Shown: positions 1-7,296, counted from the stretch's first letter. The stretch is 17,029 nucleotides of DNA from Candidatus Adiutrix sp. (GCA_031285975.1 JAITVE010000376.1:1-17029); one strand, 5' to 3'. The notes: generated from the letters alone by a model not told the origin. Program-made: numbers and translations.

Positions 1-944
1 GGGCCCGCGCCGCCGGGGCCGCCCGGGTGTGGCCTGCGGCCACCATGACCAAGGGCCGCAAAGGCGAGGAACTGGCGGAATATGAAGACCTCCGCGCCGC
101 CGGGGCCGTGGCCGTCACCGACGACGGCTCCTGGCTGGCCAGCCCCAAGGTGCTGCGGCGGGTGCTGGACTACGCCGCCGTGGCCGGGCTGCTGCCCCTG
201 TCCCACGCCGAAGACCACGAACTTTCCAAGGGCGGGGCCATCCACGAGGGGCGGGTCTCCACCCGGCTGGGCCTGCCCGGCATCCCCGCCCAGGCCGAAA
301 TCAATGCCGTGACCCGCGACCTGAACATGGCCGCCCTCACCGGCAAGCCCCTGCACTTCTGCCACCTCTCCACCCAGGGCGCGGTGGAGGCCGTGCGGGC
401 CGCCAAGGCCAAGGGGCTGGCCGTGACCTGCGAAACCGCGCCCCACTACCTTTTCCTGACCCACGAGGCCGTGGGCGACTATGACGCCAATGCCAAAATG
501 AACCCGCCCCTGCGCACCCAGGCCGACTTGGAAGCCCTGCGGGCCGCCCTGGCCGACGGCACTATCGACGTCATTGCCACCGACCATGCGCCCCATTCCA
601 TTCTGGAAAAGGAAGTGGAGTTCATCGACGCCGCCTTCGGCGTCACCGGCCTGGAAACTTCCCTGCCGCTGATGCTGGAACTGGTGCGGGACGGCGTGAT
701 AACCCCGGCCCGCCTGGTGGAACTCATGTCCCTCAACCCGGCCCGGCTGCTGAAACTCCCCGCCGGAGACCTGGCCCCCGGCCGCCCGGCTGACGTCACC
801 ATTGTCGATCCCCGGATAAACTTCACCCTGCGCCCCGAAGACTCGCAGTCGCGGAGTAAAAATTCTCCCTTCTGGGGCCGCCCCCTAACGGGCCGCGCCG
901 TCCACACCATTGTCGGCGGGCGGGTGGTGTATTCGCGGGGCTAA
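1..944 (+). CDS. pyrC: Dihydroorotase, class I (5' end outside the window)
   Basis: Zinc amidohydrolase of de novo pyrimidine synthesis that interconverts carbamoyl-aspartate and dihydroorotate in the cytoplasm. The frame is open to the window edge: codons from base 3 read ARAAGAARVWPAATMTKGRK, which fits the family's interior TKGxKGEEL region. The GTG at base 27 is therefore not the start, and roughly the first 110 residues, including the HxHxR metal motif, are missing. Visible family signatures are LSHAEDH, a metal-binding His in FCHLST, the ETAPHYL block, KMNPPLR, and ATDHAPH at 576-596 with the catalytic Asp, followed by FGVTGLET. The C-terminus has the usual NSPFxGxxLTGR strand and a VGGRVVY ending. 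It stops at TAA 942-944 and faces the next gene convergently. An upstream pyrB partner is likely but cannot be seen. Confidence 0.95.
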   Translation, partial: ARAAGAARVWPAATMTKGRKGEELAEYEDLRAAGAVAVTDDGSWLASPKVLRRVLDYAAVAGLLPLSHAEDHELSKGGAIHEGRVSTRLGLPGIPAQAEINAVTRDLNMAALTGKPLHFCHLSTQGAVEAVRAAKAKGLAVTCETAPHYLFLTHEAVGDYDANAKMNPPLRTQADLEALRAALADGTIDVIATDHAPHSILEKEVEFIDAAFGVTGLETSLPLMLELVRDGVITPARLVELMSLNPARLLKLPAGDLAPGRPADVTIVDPRINFTLRPEDSQSRSKNSPFWGRPLTGRAVHTIVGGRVVYSRG

Positions 945-983
945 AAGAGACGGGGCATTTCGCAGACACAAGCCCCTCAAGGC

Positions 984-1082
984 CGTCATTCCGGCGAAAG
1001 CCGGAATCCATTGCCAGTGAAGTCTGATGTTGCCAACACGCGGCTGCTCTGGAAATGGATTCCTGCCTGCGCAGGAATGACG
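984..1082. repeat. REPIN-like inverted pair of hairpin repeats
   Basis: Two 29-bp arms, 984-1012 and 1054-1082, face each other in inverted orientation across a 41-bp spacer. They agree at 25 of 29 positions. Each arm is itself a perfect hairpin: ATTCCGGC/GCCGGAAT in the left and ATTCCTGC/GCAGGAAT in the right. One stem pair differs between the arms as G-C versus T-A, so pairing is kept. The element sits between the convergent pyrC and lipoprotein genes. This layout matches REPINs (paired REP sequences moved by RAYT transposases). A bidirectional terminator role for the hairpins is also plausible. No clear target-site duplication is seen. Confidence 0.75.
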
Positions 1083-1116
1083 AGGGAGTGGGGCAGCGGT
1101 TTGCACCAAAAAGTAA

Positions 1117-3159
1117 CTACTGTTGCGGCGAAGCCACCCGCTTGAACCCAAGCGCAACTTTGTCATTCCACATGCTGCTGACCCATGAGCCGCTCAATCC
1201 ATCGTCGGTCACTTGTAATGTCCAGACATCATGTGTACCTGACCAGCTATCAAGTAGCCACTGGGTGCTCAAGCGCTTCCTATTGTCGCTATTATTGCGT
1301 GTCTCTTTTCGCGGAATCAGGCGTAATTGATGTTCACCGTCAGGCCGGGTAATCAACGACCCGTCATAAACCCAAACTAGGTTGGGTTCAGCCGGATCAT
1401 ATACGGCAGCCTCAAAAGTGACCTGACTCCGGCGAGTGATCTTCATGGCTATTTCCCTCTGTGCATCAGAGCCGCGCCAAATGCCTTTATACACGAGGCC
1501 AGGTTCGATAGCCGCCAGGAGCTGATCCTGTTTTGCTTTTCTATCTTCTTCCACCTGGTCAAGCTTTTGCTTGAAATCAGAGACAGCGGCCATTTTCATT
1601 TCACAATTGCTGCTGCTTACTCCCGGCAGACTGTTATTCGGGCCGACATTGAAGTATAATTTATACGAGCCGCCAGCGCCTAGCCAGCCCCGTTGAAACC
1701 TAGACATCCCTTCATATTCCTGCACCCCGGAAGCAGTCACCATATCCAAATGAATGGCCCAGGCCGCTCCCCGGTCTAAATTTAACGCGCCCCTGAAATC
1801 TTTGCGCCGAAGTGGTTCATTCGGGTCGAAAACATACCCGGCCACGCTGATTCCGCTGCTTTCTGTAAAATATACGCCAGTCTCGCCCACAAATGAGCCA
1901 GGGCAGGTAAACGTGCCGCTCCAGGCCTGTCCCGGACTGACGCTTTGCTTGATACGCGCTTGCCGCTCCGCTTCTTCCTTCTCCGCTCGCTCAAGCTTTT
2001 GCTTGAAATCTGCTAAAGCGGCCATGTCCATTTCACATTTGCTGCTGCTCACTCCCAGCAGGCGGTTATCTGAGCCAACATTGAAAAATAGTTTATACGC
2101 GCCTTGAGGGGCCAGCCAATTTCGCTGAAACTCAGGCATCCCTTCATATTGTTGCACCCCGGAACCTTTTATCACATCCAACTGAATAGCCCCATTCGCG
2201 TTTCGTTCCAGATTGAGTGCGCCCCTGAAATTTTTGCGCCGCAACGGCTCGTTCGGGTCGAAAACATACCCGGCCACGCTGATGCCATTGCTTTCTGTAA
2301 AATAGACGCCGACCTCACCCACAGATGAACGGGGGCAGGTGAACGTGCCGCTCCAGGCTTGGCCGGGGCTGACGCTTTGCCTGATGCGCGCTATCCGCGC
2401 CTCGTCCTCTTTCTTCAGGCGCGCTTGCCGCTCCGCTTCTTCCTTGGCGGCCTGTTGCTCCGCGAGTTTTACATATTGGCCATATACCTTCGCTTCCAGG
2501 AGAAAGCTTCTCAGGTATTGCCCGGTCTCGGGGGCCTCAACGAGTTTGTCATTCGGGTTCAGCCCGGCCTGGAGATTGGCCAGCCGCTCTATATCCTTCC
2601 ACTTTATCCGCTCAAATGTAAGAACCCAGGCGTCGTTTTCCATAGCGGCCGAGACATAGCCGGTTCCGGCCAGGCTGGCGCCGGATTTCAGGGCCATACG
2701 AACGAACTGTTGGTTGGCGGGGCGCTGTTTCGGCGCTTTTTCAAGGGCGGACGCGCGGCGCGGTTCCGGCAGATTTTGGGCTATGGTTAACGCTTGGTTA
2801 AAAGCGTTCAAGTCCGCCGCCGTCAGGCCGTGGGCTTGCAGGGCCTCTGATAAAGAGCTTTCCGCATAAAAAGCTTCGGCGGTTTTTATCGTCAGGGCAA
2901 AAACTCCTTCAAACCGGTTTTTACCGGCCTCAACCCATTCGCATTCAAGCTCGTCGATTTCGTACTCAAATGGAAGGTCAAGGTTTTTCTTCAGGGATAG
3001 TTCCAGCAAACGCTGGTTCGGGGCGTCGCTTCCGCAGGCGATGACGGGCAAGCCTAACGTGAGGCAGAGCAACAGCATGAGGCCCAGCCTGAAAGGGCGC
3101 GCTGTGCAGGCAACGTTTCTCGAAAGGAACCTGGTGGCTAACAATAGTTTGGTGTGCAT
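1117..3159 (-). CDS. Predicted lipoprotein with a tandem 144-residue repeat domain
   Basis: I do not recognise the family. The start at 3159 (680 residues) is preferred over the ATG at 3165: GGAGG at 3167-3171 lies 7 nt before 3159 but only 1 nt before 3165. The N-terminus carries a basic stretch, a leucine-rich core and a lipobox-like VIAC (Cys42), followed by Gly, so an outer-membrane lipoprotein is inferred. Residues about 45-220 form a unique domain, and about 222-260 a charged E/K/A/R-rich linker likely to be coiled coil. Two near-identical units then begin with QSVSPGQAWSG at residues 261 and 405. A third, diverged unit begins near 551 (IEPGLVYKG, YDPAEP in place of FDPNEP). Each full unit ends in another charged helix. 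The two near-identical copies each contain a Cys pair (FTCP and KCEM or NCEM), possibly a disulfide. GC content is lower than in the neighbours, suggesting transfer. Confidence 0.85.
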   Translation of the reverse strand: MHTKLLLATRFLSRNVACTARPFRLGLMLLLCLTLGLPVIACGSDAPNQRLLELSLKKNLDLPFEYEIDELECEWVEAGKNRFEGVFALTIKTAEAFYAESSLSEALQAHGLTAADLNAFNQALTIAQNLPEPRRASALEKAPKQRPANQQFVRMALKSGASLAGTGYVSAAMENDAWVLTFERIKWKDIERLANLQAGLNPNDKLVEAPETGQYLRSFLLEAKVYGQYVKLAEQQAAKEEAERQARLKKEDEARIARIRQSVSPGQAWSGTFTCPRSSVGEVGVYFTESNGISVAGYVFDPNEPLRRKNFRGALNLERNANGAIQLDVIKGSGVQQYEGMPEFQRNWLAPQGAYKLFFNVGSDNRLLGVSSSKCEMDMAALADFKQKLERAEKEEAERQARIKQSVSPGQAWSGTFTCPGSFVGETGVYFTESSGISVAGYVFDPNEPLRRKDFRGALNLDRGAAWAIHLDMVTASGVQEYEGMSRFQRGWLGAGGSYKLYFNVGPNNSLPGVSSSNCEMKMAAVSDFKQKLDQVEEDRKAKQDQLLAAIEPGLVYKGIWRGSDAQREIAMKITRRSQVTFEAAVYDPAEPNLVWVYDGSLITRPDGEHQLRLIPRKETRNNSDNRKRLSTQWLLDSWSGTHDVWTLQVTDDGLSGSWVSSMWNDKVALGFKRVASPQQ
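1516..1947 (-). repeat. Tandem repeat unit 2 of the lipoprotein gene (432 bp)
   Basis: Directly adjoins unit 1 with exactly the same 432-bp spacing and encodes residues 405-548. Protein blocks such as GYVFDPNEPLRRK are identical to unit 1, indicating a fairly recent in-frame duplication. The segment 1117-1515 that follows encodes a third, strongly diverged copy in the same 144-residue register. Confidence 0.85.
1948..2379 (-). repeat. Tandem repeat unit 1 of the lipoprotein gene (432 bp)
   Basis: First unit in reading order, encoding residues 261-404. It starts at the codons for QSVSPGQ and includes GYVFDPNEPLRRKNFRGALNL. The protein closely matches unit 2, and DNA blocks such as the one encoding DFKQKL are also shared. 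Confidence 0.85.
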
Positions 3160-3295
3160 TCCCATGCCTCCGTGATGAAAGAAGCTTCTGTCGGTTGAGT
3201 GAACATTTTCATGGCTGTGCCCACGGCAGAGCGCGGCAAGACAGGCCGGAGTTGCAGCGGCAAGAGCCCGCCGTTTTCAGCAAGCAGTGGAAAAA

Positions 3296-3402
3296 GGTAT
3301 ATGGCTAAAAGCTGAGAAAGGTTAACAGAGAGAGAGAGAGAGAGAGAGAGAGAAGCAATAAACAGACCAAGACCGGCGATACCAACCGTTCTGGGCTGTC
3401 AA
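3296..3402 (-). promoter_or_regulatory. Candidate promoters of the lipoprotein gene
   Basis: Two weak options on the minus strand. One has TTAACC (3320-3325) and TATACC (3296-3301) with an 18-nt spacer; its -35 box sits 1 nt from the AG tract. The other has a perfect TTGACA (3397-3402), but its best -10, TATCGC (3376-3381), is only 15 nt away. Either would leave a leader of more than 120 nt before the start at 3159. Confidence 0.25.
3327..3353. repeat. AG dinucleotide microsatellite (13.5 units)
   Basis: An uninterrupted 27-nt run of alternating A and G (CT on the coding strand of the lipoprotein gene), about 170 nt upstream of that gene's start. Pure tracts this long are uncommon in bacterial chromosomes and prone to slippage. 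Confidence 0.97.
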
Positions 3403-3538
3403 TTTGGCGATGTGGGCGGAAAAACTCATAGAATCACCGCTGGCACTTATGAAGATTAAACTTTATGATGCAATGGTATCCTGAAATGCAAAATAATGCA
3501 AGCGCATTCAGGCGGCGCATTGCGCCATATCAATAAAA

Positions 3539-4294
3539 TCATTGAAAAACTTCCGACAGCACCTGCGGGGCGGCGCCTTCGGTGATTTTGAGGAAGATGT
3601 CTTCCAGGTCGCCGTCCTGGCCGGAGCGGGAGCGGAGGTCGTCCTCGGTGCCGATGGCCCGCAGCTGGCCTTTGTAGATTATGCCGATGCGGTGGCAGAG
3701 GCGCGAGGCCAGGCTCATGGTGTGGGTGGAGACCAGGATGGCCACGCCCTCTTTTTCGGCCAGGTGGCGGAAGATGTCCACCACCAGCTTGGCGCCGCGA
3801 GGGTCGAGGCCCACAATGGGCTCGTCCACCACCAGGATGCGCGGGCGGGGCAGGAGGGCCCCGGCCATGATGAGCCGCTGCTTCATGCCGTGGGAATAAT
3901 TTTCGATGAGGTCGTCGCGCCAGTCGAAGAGTTCGAAAAGTTCCAGCAGTTTCGGCCCCCGGCTTTTGAGGTCGGCGCGGCTGACGGAATAGAGGTCGGC
4001 CAGGAATTCGAAAAATTCCCAGCCGGACAGTTTTTCGTATAAAAAGGGGCGGTCGGGGATGTAGCCCACCAGGCTTTTGGCCTCGCGGGGCTGCGCGGCC
4101 AAGTCGCGCCCGCCCAGGATGATGCGCCCGGAACTCGGGGCCAGGGCCCCGGCCACCATGCGGATAGTGGTGGTTTTGCCCGCGCCGTTGGGGCCGAGGA
4201 AGCCGAAAATCTCCCCGGCGGCCACGCGCAGGCTGAGGTCGTCCACAGCGGTGTGGCGGTGATAATGTTTCGTTAAATTGATGATCGGTATCAT
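3539..4294 (-). CDS. ABC transporter ATP-binding protein (ABC-2 type, no permease seen)
   Basis: 251-residue ATPase subunit that would energise an export or membrane-remodelling ABC transporter from the cytoplasmic face. Seen motifs: Walker A GPNGAGKTT (34-42), Asp at the usual Q-loop position in GYIPD (81), signature YSHGMKQR (133-140), Walker B ILVVDEP (153-159), D-loop GLDP, and H-loop His191 in STHTMS. The C-terminal LEDIFLKITE is typical of the CcmA/NatA-like ABC-2 group. Its ATG overlaps the stop of the upstream gene by four bases (ATGA at 4291-4294), so the two are translationally coupled. The expected ABC-2 permease is absent downstream, where a non-coding gap and an unrelated lower-GC gene follow. 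Family assignment is firm; the substrate is unknown. Confidence 0.95.
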   Translation of the reverse strand: MIPIINLTKHYHRHTAVDDLSLRVAAGEIFGFLGPNGAGKTTTIRMVAGALAPSSGRIILGGRDLAAQPREAKSLVGYIPDRPFLYEKLSGWEFFEFLADLYSVSRADLKSRGPKLLELFELFDWRDDLIENYSHGMKQRLIMAGALLPRPRILVVDEPIVGLDPRGAKLVVDIFRHLAEKEGVAILVSTHTMSLASRLCHRIGIIYKGQLRAIGTEDDLRSRSGQDGDLEDIFLKITEGAAPQVLSEVFQ

Positions 4295-5223
4295 GGCTGG
4301 TCGCGCTCCACACGCAGGGATTCCACTGTTTTCAACAACTCTTCGACGTTCCGGCCCTTCAGGAGCCGCTGGAAGGCGGGCGGCGGGGCCAGGGGCACAA
4401 TGTCCCGCCGGGCCTCGGCCAGGTCATAGGCGCGGGTCATGGAAAAGCCTAAACCCTCTTCGCGCAGGGTGCGGCCATAGCGGTCAATCCAGAGAAACGT
4501 CTCCTGCCCGGCCGCGCCGCCCCGCACTTTGAAGACCGGCTCCTCGCGCCCGCTTTCCGGGTCGTACTCGCGGCTTTCCTCCTCCACGCGCAGGCTGGTG
4601 GAGACCAGGGTGCGGGTGAAGGGGTCGAGGGTGTCCAGGGCATAGTTGCGCCCGGCGGCCAGGCCCAGGTGGCTCAGGAAGGGGGGGAAGGCCGCCGCCA
4701 GGGCCGGGCCCTCGGGGGCGGGCGTCACGGCTTCCTTGCCGAAATCAAGGTATTTGGCGCGTTCGCCCAGCATGGGGCCGAACTCCTTGGCCAGGGCCTC
4801 CATCAGCGGGGCGTATTCCCCCAGATTGACGGACACCGACAGAAAATTCCCGGCGGCCTGGCCGGTTTCGACCACGGCCACGCCCCCGGCCTGGATGAGG
4901 TAGCGGAAATCCATGAGCGCCAGGGAGGGGGCCAGGTTGACCATCACGGTGGAGTTCACTTCCAGCCGCCGCCCGCCAATGAGCAGTTCCACGGTCGTGC
5001 CCTGCATGGCCTGGTATTCGCCGCCGGGCTGCCGCCGCAAACTTTTGTAGACCCAGCCCACCTTCTGCTCGCCGAAGTAGAGGCCGAAATTGTCGGTAAA
5101 ATCGGGCAAAAAGGCGGCTTCGATTTTCTCCGGCACGGGCCAGGAGCGGCTCTCAAGCCACCACCAGCCCATGAGAGCCACCCAAATCGCCAGTATGGAA
5201 AATTTGATGACGTGCTTTTTCAT
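4291..5223 (-). CDS. Membrane-anchored extracytoplasmic protein of unknown function
   Basis: 310 residues, family not recognised. The chosen start, MKKHVIKF at 5223, gives a basic N-terminus and a hydrophobic segment at about residues 8-22 (ILAIWVALMGWWW), either an uncleaved anchor or a signal peptide without an obvious cleavage site. Upstream in-frame starts would run into the preceding gene and lose this topology. No clear Shine-Dalgarno sequence is visible. The rest looks globular and beta-rich (for example FGLYFGEQKVGWVYKSL), contains no cysteine, and ends in a charged helix. It overlaps the ABC ATPase gene by ATGA, so it probably works with that ATPase as an extracytoplasmic accessory. 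Exported partners also accompany ABC ATPases in transglutaminase-linked loci, but without Cys this cannot be a transglutaminase. Confidence 0.85.
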   Translation of the reverse strand: MKKHVIKFSILAIWVALMGWWWLESRSWPVPEKIEAAFLPDFTDNFGLYFGEQKVGWVYKSLRRQPGGEYQAMQGTTVELLIGGRRLEVNSTVMVNLAPSLALMDFRYLIQAGGVAVVETGQAAGNFLSVSVNLGEYAPLMEALAKEFGPMLGERAKYLDFGKEAVTPAPEGPALAAAFPPFLSHLGLAAGRNYALDTLDPFTRTLVSTSLRVEEESREYDPESGREEPVFKVRGGAAGQETFLWIDRYGRTLREEGLGFSMTRAYDLAEARRDIVPLAPPPAFQRLLKGRNVEELLKTVESLRVERDQP

Positions 5224-5287
5224 GGGTTGATAGTAGCACTCCGTCCGTCTGCGGGCAACCCCGATTTTTCCCGTTGATGTGAACAGG

Positions 5288-6919
5288 TCATTGCGCTTCC
5301 AGCTTTGATTTGGCGGCAATGGCTTCATCCATAACCTTTTTCGCCGAATCAGTATCAATGTTCTGATAGCGCTCAATCACACGGTCATACAGAACCGATT
5401 TCTCGGGCACTTCGTCAACCAGCTTCGCTCTTTCCTGCAAAATATCATCGACGGGAAATCCAAAAGGCAGACTATCAAGAACTGGAATCATTTCAAAAAG
5501 CAACGCGTCGTAGAGTCTGATTTTCTCTTCCCGGTCGTCAATGAGCTTTGCCTTTTCGAACATGGCCATAGCGGTCGGCTCCCAGTCTTCTTTGTTATTG
5601 CTGCTCCGGCCCCTGGAGAGAACTTCGTCATATATACTCATTTTGGCCGCTTTGTCGTCAATTGTAGGGGTTTTGAACAGCATTAAGCTGGATATCCAGG
5701 CCCGTCTTTCCGATTCGCTGCCTTCGCTGCTTTTGGCGACCATCTCAATAAGCTCATCGAACAGCTTGATTTCCTCTGCCGGGTCATCAATGAACTGTAA
5801 CTTTTCAAACATAGCGCCGGTAGCTGCGCCCGACACTTGCTGGTCTTTGCTGTTTCGGCCCCTGGCGATAATTTCATCATACACGCGGACTTTTTCAGCC
5901 GGAGTTTTGAACAGCCAGACTTTGCTTTCCAGGAGCCGTATAGCCTCCAGGTCATTTTTTGCCTGGGCCACCGCTTCGTCAAATTGCCGGGCGACGGCGG
6001 CAATGTCGCCGCTGTGTTCGGCCAGCGCGGCCACCGACTTGCGGGCCAGAAGGATGACTTGCGGAGTATCCACTTGGGCGCATTTTTTCACCACGGCCAG
6101 CCATTGCGCCAGCTTGGCGTCGCGGTCGGTCAGGTGGTCGGCCTTCTGATACATAGCCCCGACGACCAGATTTTGTACACGTTTGCTGTCGCTGGCCTGG
6201 TGCGCGGCGATGAGTTCGTCACAGCCCGCCAGCCACTCCTGATCGTTCTTTATCAACCGCAACCGCCTGTTGCGGGCCATCGCCACTGATTCCTCAGTCA
6301 GATTGTCCGCAATGATTTTGTCGTATGTTCTCAGCGGCAGAACCGGGTCATTCGTCAACTCCGCCTTTTTTTCAAGCGCATTGGCGAGGTGATAATGCTG
6401 CGTTCTCTGCGGTGTTTTAAGACAGCTATCAATAACAATATTGCAGAGCCGAAGCTGCTCATTTTTATCGTCAATCAGCTCCACCTTGTCCATAGCGGCG
6501 CCGAGAGCCCAGCTAAAAATGGAATCATCGGCGGAGGGCAGAAAACGGGCAAGCATAGCGTCATACAGAGCGATTTTCTCCGCCGGGTCTTCCGTCACCT
6601 CGGCCTTTTCGTTCATCAGCCAAGCCGTCAGGGAGTCGCTGAGTTGCCCGTCGTGCTGTTTCAAATAATCGTCATATACGCGGACTTTTTCAGCGGGACT
6701 GTCGGCTTTCCGGGCTTTGCGGCGCAATGTTTCCTGCGTAACAAACTCTTTTTTCATGGCCGCGTCTTCGTCAACCTGCCGGGAAACAGAAGCGGCCTCG
6801 CCGTTGTCCCCGGCCCAGGCTGTTCCCGCCAGCGCGGCCAGTAGCACCAGCGCGTAGAGCATGAAGCGGACGCGCTTCGACATGAATTTCACCCAAACCT
6901 TCTCCGCCGTCTCGTTCAT
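5288..6919 (-). CDS. Exported helical-repeat protein with about 12 units of ~40 residues
   Basis: 543 residues, family not recognised. The start at 6919 is chosen because GGAGG lies 7 nt upstream; an ATG at 6883 in the same frame begins right at the signal sequence. Residues 13-36 form a hydrophobic signal with an AWA|G cleavage-like site, so the mature protein is probably periplasmic. It then consists of repeats with consensus DpxEKxxxYDxxI, beginning near residues 74, 111, 151, 191, 226, 265, 304, 339, 379, 422, 462 and 503. Units 5-7 are degenerate, the others well kept. The spacing and the A/L/Y pattern suggest a TPR- or HAT-like solenoid for protein contacts. Stop to next start is 64 nt in the same direction, so it may head an operon with the anchored protein and ABC ATPase. 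GC is lower than in flanking genes. Confidence 0.88.
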   Translation of the reverse strand: MNETAEKVWVKFMSKRVRFMLYALVLLAALAGTAWAGDNGEAASVSRQVDEDAAMKKEFVTQETLRRKARKADSPAEKVRVYDDYLKQHDGQLSDSLTAWLMNEKAEVTEDPAEKIALYDAMLARFLPSADDSIFSWALGAAMDKVELIDDKNEQLRLCNIVIDSCLKTPQRTQHYHLANALEKKAELTNDPVLPLRTYDKIIADNLTEESVAMARNRRLRLIKNDQEWLAGCDELIAAHQASDSKRVQNLVVGAMYQKADHLTDRDAKLAQWLAVVKKCAQVDTPQVILLARKSVAALAEHSGDIAAVARQFDEAVAQAKNDLEAIRLLESKVWLFKTPAEKVRVYDEIIARGRNSKDQQVSGAATGAMFEKLQFIDDPAEEIKLFDELIEMVAKSSEGSESERRAWISSLMLFKTPTIDDKAAKMSIYDEVLSRGRSSNNKEDWEPTAMAMFEKAKLIDDREEKIRLYDALLFEMIPVLDSLPFGFPVDDILQERAKLVDEVPEKSVLYDRVIERYQNIDTDSAKKVMDEAIAAKSKLEAQ

Positions 6920-7035
6920 AATTGGCCCTCCCGCCAAAAGTATAACCGCGCCCGGCACCCGGCCTTAGAAAAATCCCTAATAATTCCACAGATATTTCAG
7001 GGGGTGCGGGCAGGTAACGAATATGTTTTGCGGGT

Positions 7036-7044
7036 ATCATAGCA
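7036..7044 (-). promoter_or_regulatory. Candidate extended -10 promoter for the repeat-protein gene
   Basis: TGC followed by TATGAT on the minus strand, about 117 nt upstream of the start at 6919. No good -35 hexamer sits 17 nt further up, so the call rests on the extended -10 alone. Confidence 0.3.
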
Positions 7045-7171
7045 TAAAACCGGGCCGCAATCTTTAAAAACAACGCAATCCAGGTGAAAAAAGCCGCTGC
7101 CCGGACTGCTCGCTAACAGCCTCGCAGGGCAACAGCATTTGGAGTTCTGGTATAACGCCCCCTCCACGTGC

Positions 7172-7200
7172 CGTCATTCCGGCGAAGGCCGGTATCCATG
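7172..7200 (+). repeat. Single REP-like hairpin, third copy of the repeat
   Basis: 29 bp beginning CGTCATTCCGGCGAAG. It closely matches the left arm of the element at 984-1082, with the stem now carrying one mismatch (GGTAT instead of GGAAT). I see no inverted partner nearby, so it looks like a decayed REPIN or a solo REP. Confidence 0.75.
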
Positions 7201-7287
7201 CCTTTCGTGGGGCCGCCGACCAAGCCTGATGTCATTTCACGCCGCAAAATTCGCCTCGCAATCGCTCTGTATTTTTTTTGCATAAAA

Positions 7288-7296
7288 TGGTATACT
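7288..7296 (+). promoter_or_regulatory. Candidate extended -10 promoter for the activase gene
   Basis: TGG followed by TATACT, about 70 nt upstream of the ATG at 7367, in an AT-rich patch that stands out locally. The -35 is poor. A second TGG-TATAAC lies at 7148-7156, before the REP hairpin. Confidence 0.4.

Larger units (their letters stand above)
3160..3538. other. Non-coding stretch between the ABC ATPase and lipoprotein genes
   Basis: About 380 bases with no convincing gene on either strand. It holds the AG microsatellite, candidate promoters for the minus-strand lipoprotein gene, and the Shine-Dalgarno sequence at 3167-3171. It also has a small GC palindrome at 3514-3526 (GGCGC/GCGCC around ATT), just past the stop of the ABC gene and without a following U-tract. 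I looked here for remains of a membrane permease that should accompany the ATPase and saw none. Confidence 0.7.

Noticed and set aside
27..944. GTG at 27 as the start of the dihydroorotase
   Set aside because: The frame is open to the window edge and the upstream residues match the family interior; the missing N-terminal HxHxR motif shows the gene is cut by the window.
984..1082. CRISPR or integron attC site
   Set aside because: Only two inverted arms, no regular direct repeats or spacers, no cas or integrase gene, and no attC core sites.
1516..2379. Assembly artefact duplicating part of the lipoprotein gene
   Set aside because: The two copies differ at many positions, including amino-acid changes, and keep the frame, so they are real diverged duplicates.
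3514..3526. Rho-independent terminator after the ABC ATPase gene
   Set aside because: The palindrome has a 5-bp stem and no U-run on the coding strand.
3542..4042. Plus-strand open frame opposite the ABC ATPase
   Set aside because: The minus frame has every ABC motif; this is its mirror.
4291..5376. Longer form of the anchored protein starting at 5376
   Set aside because: It would overlap the upstream gene by about 90 bp and bury the membrane segment; the start at 5223 gives a normal signal-anchor.
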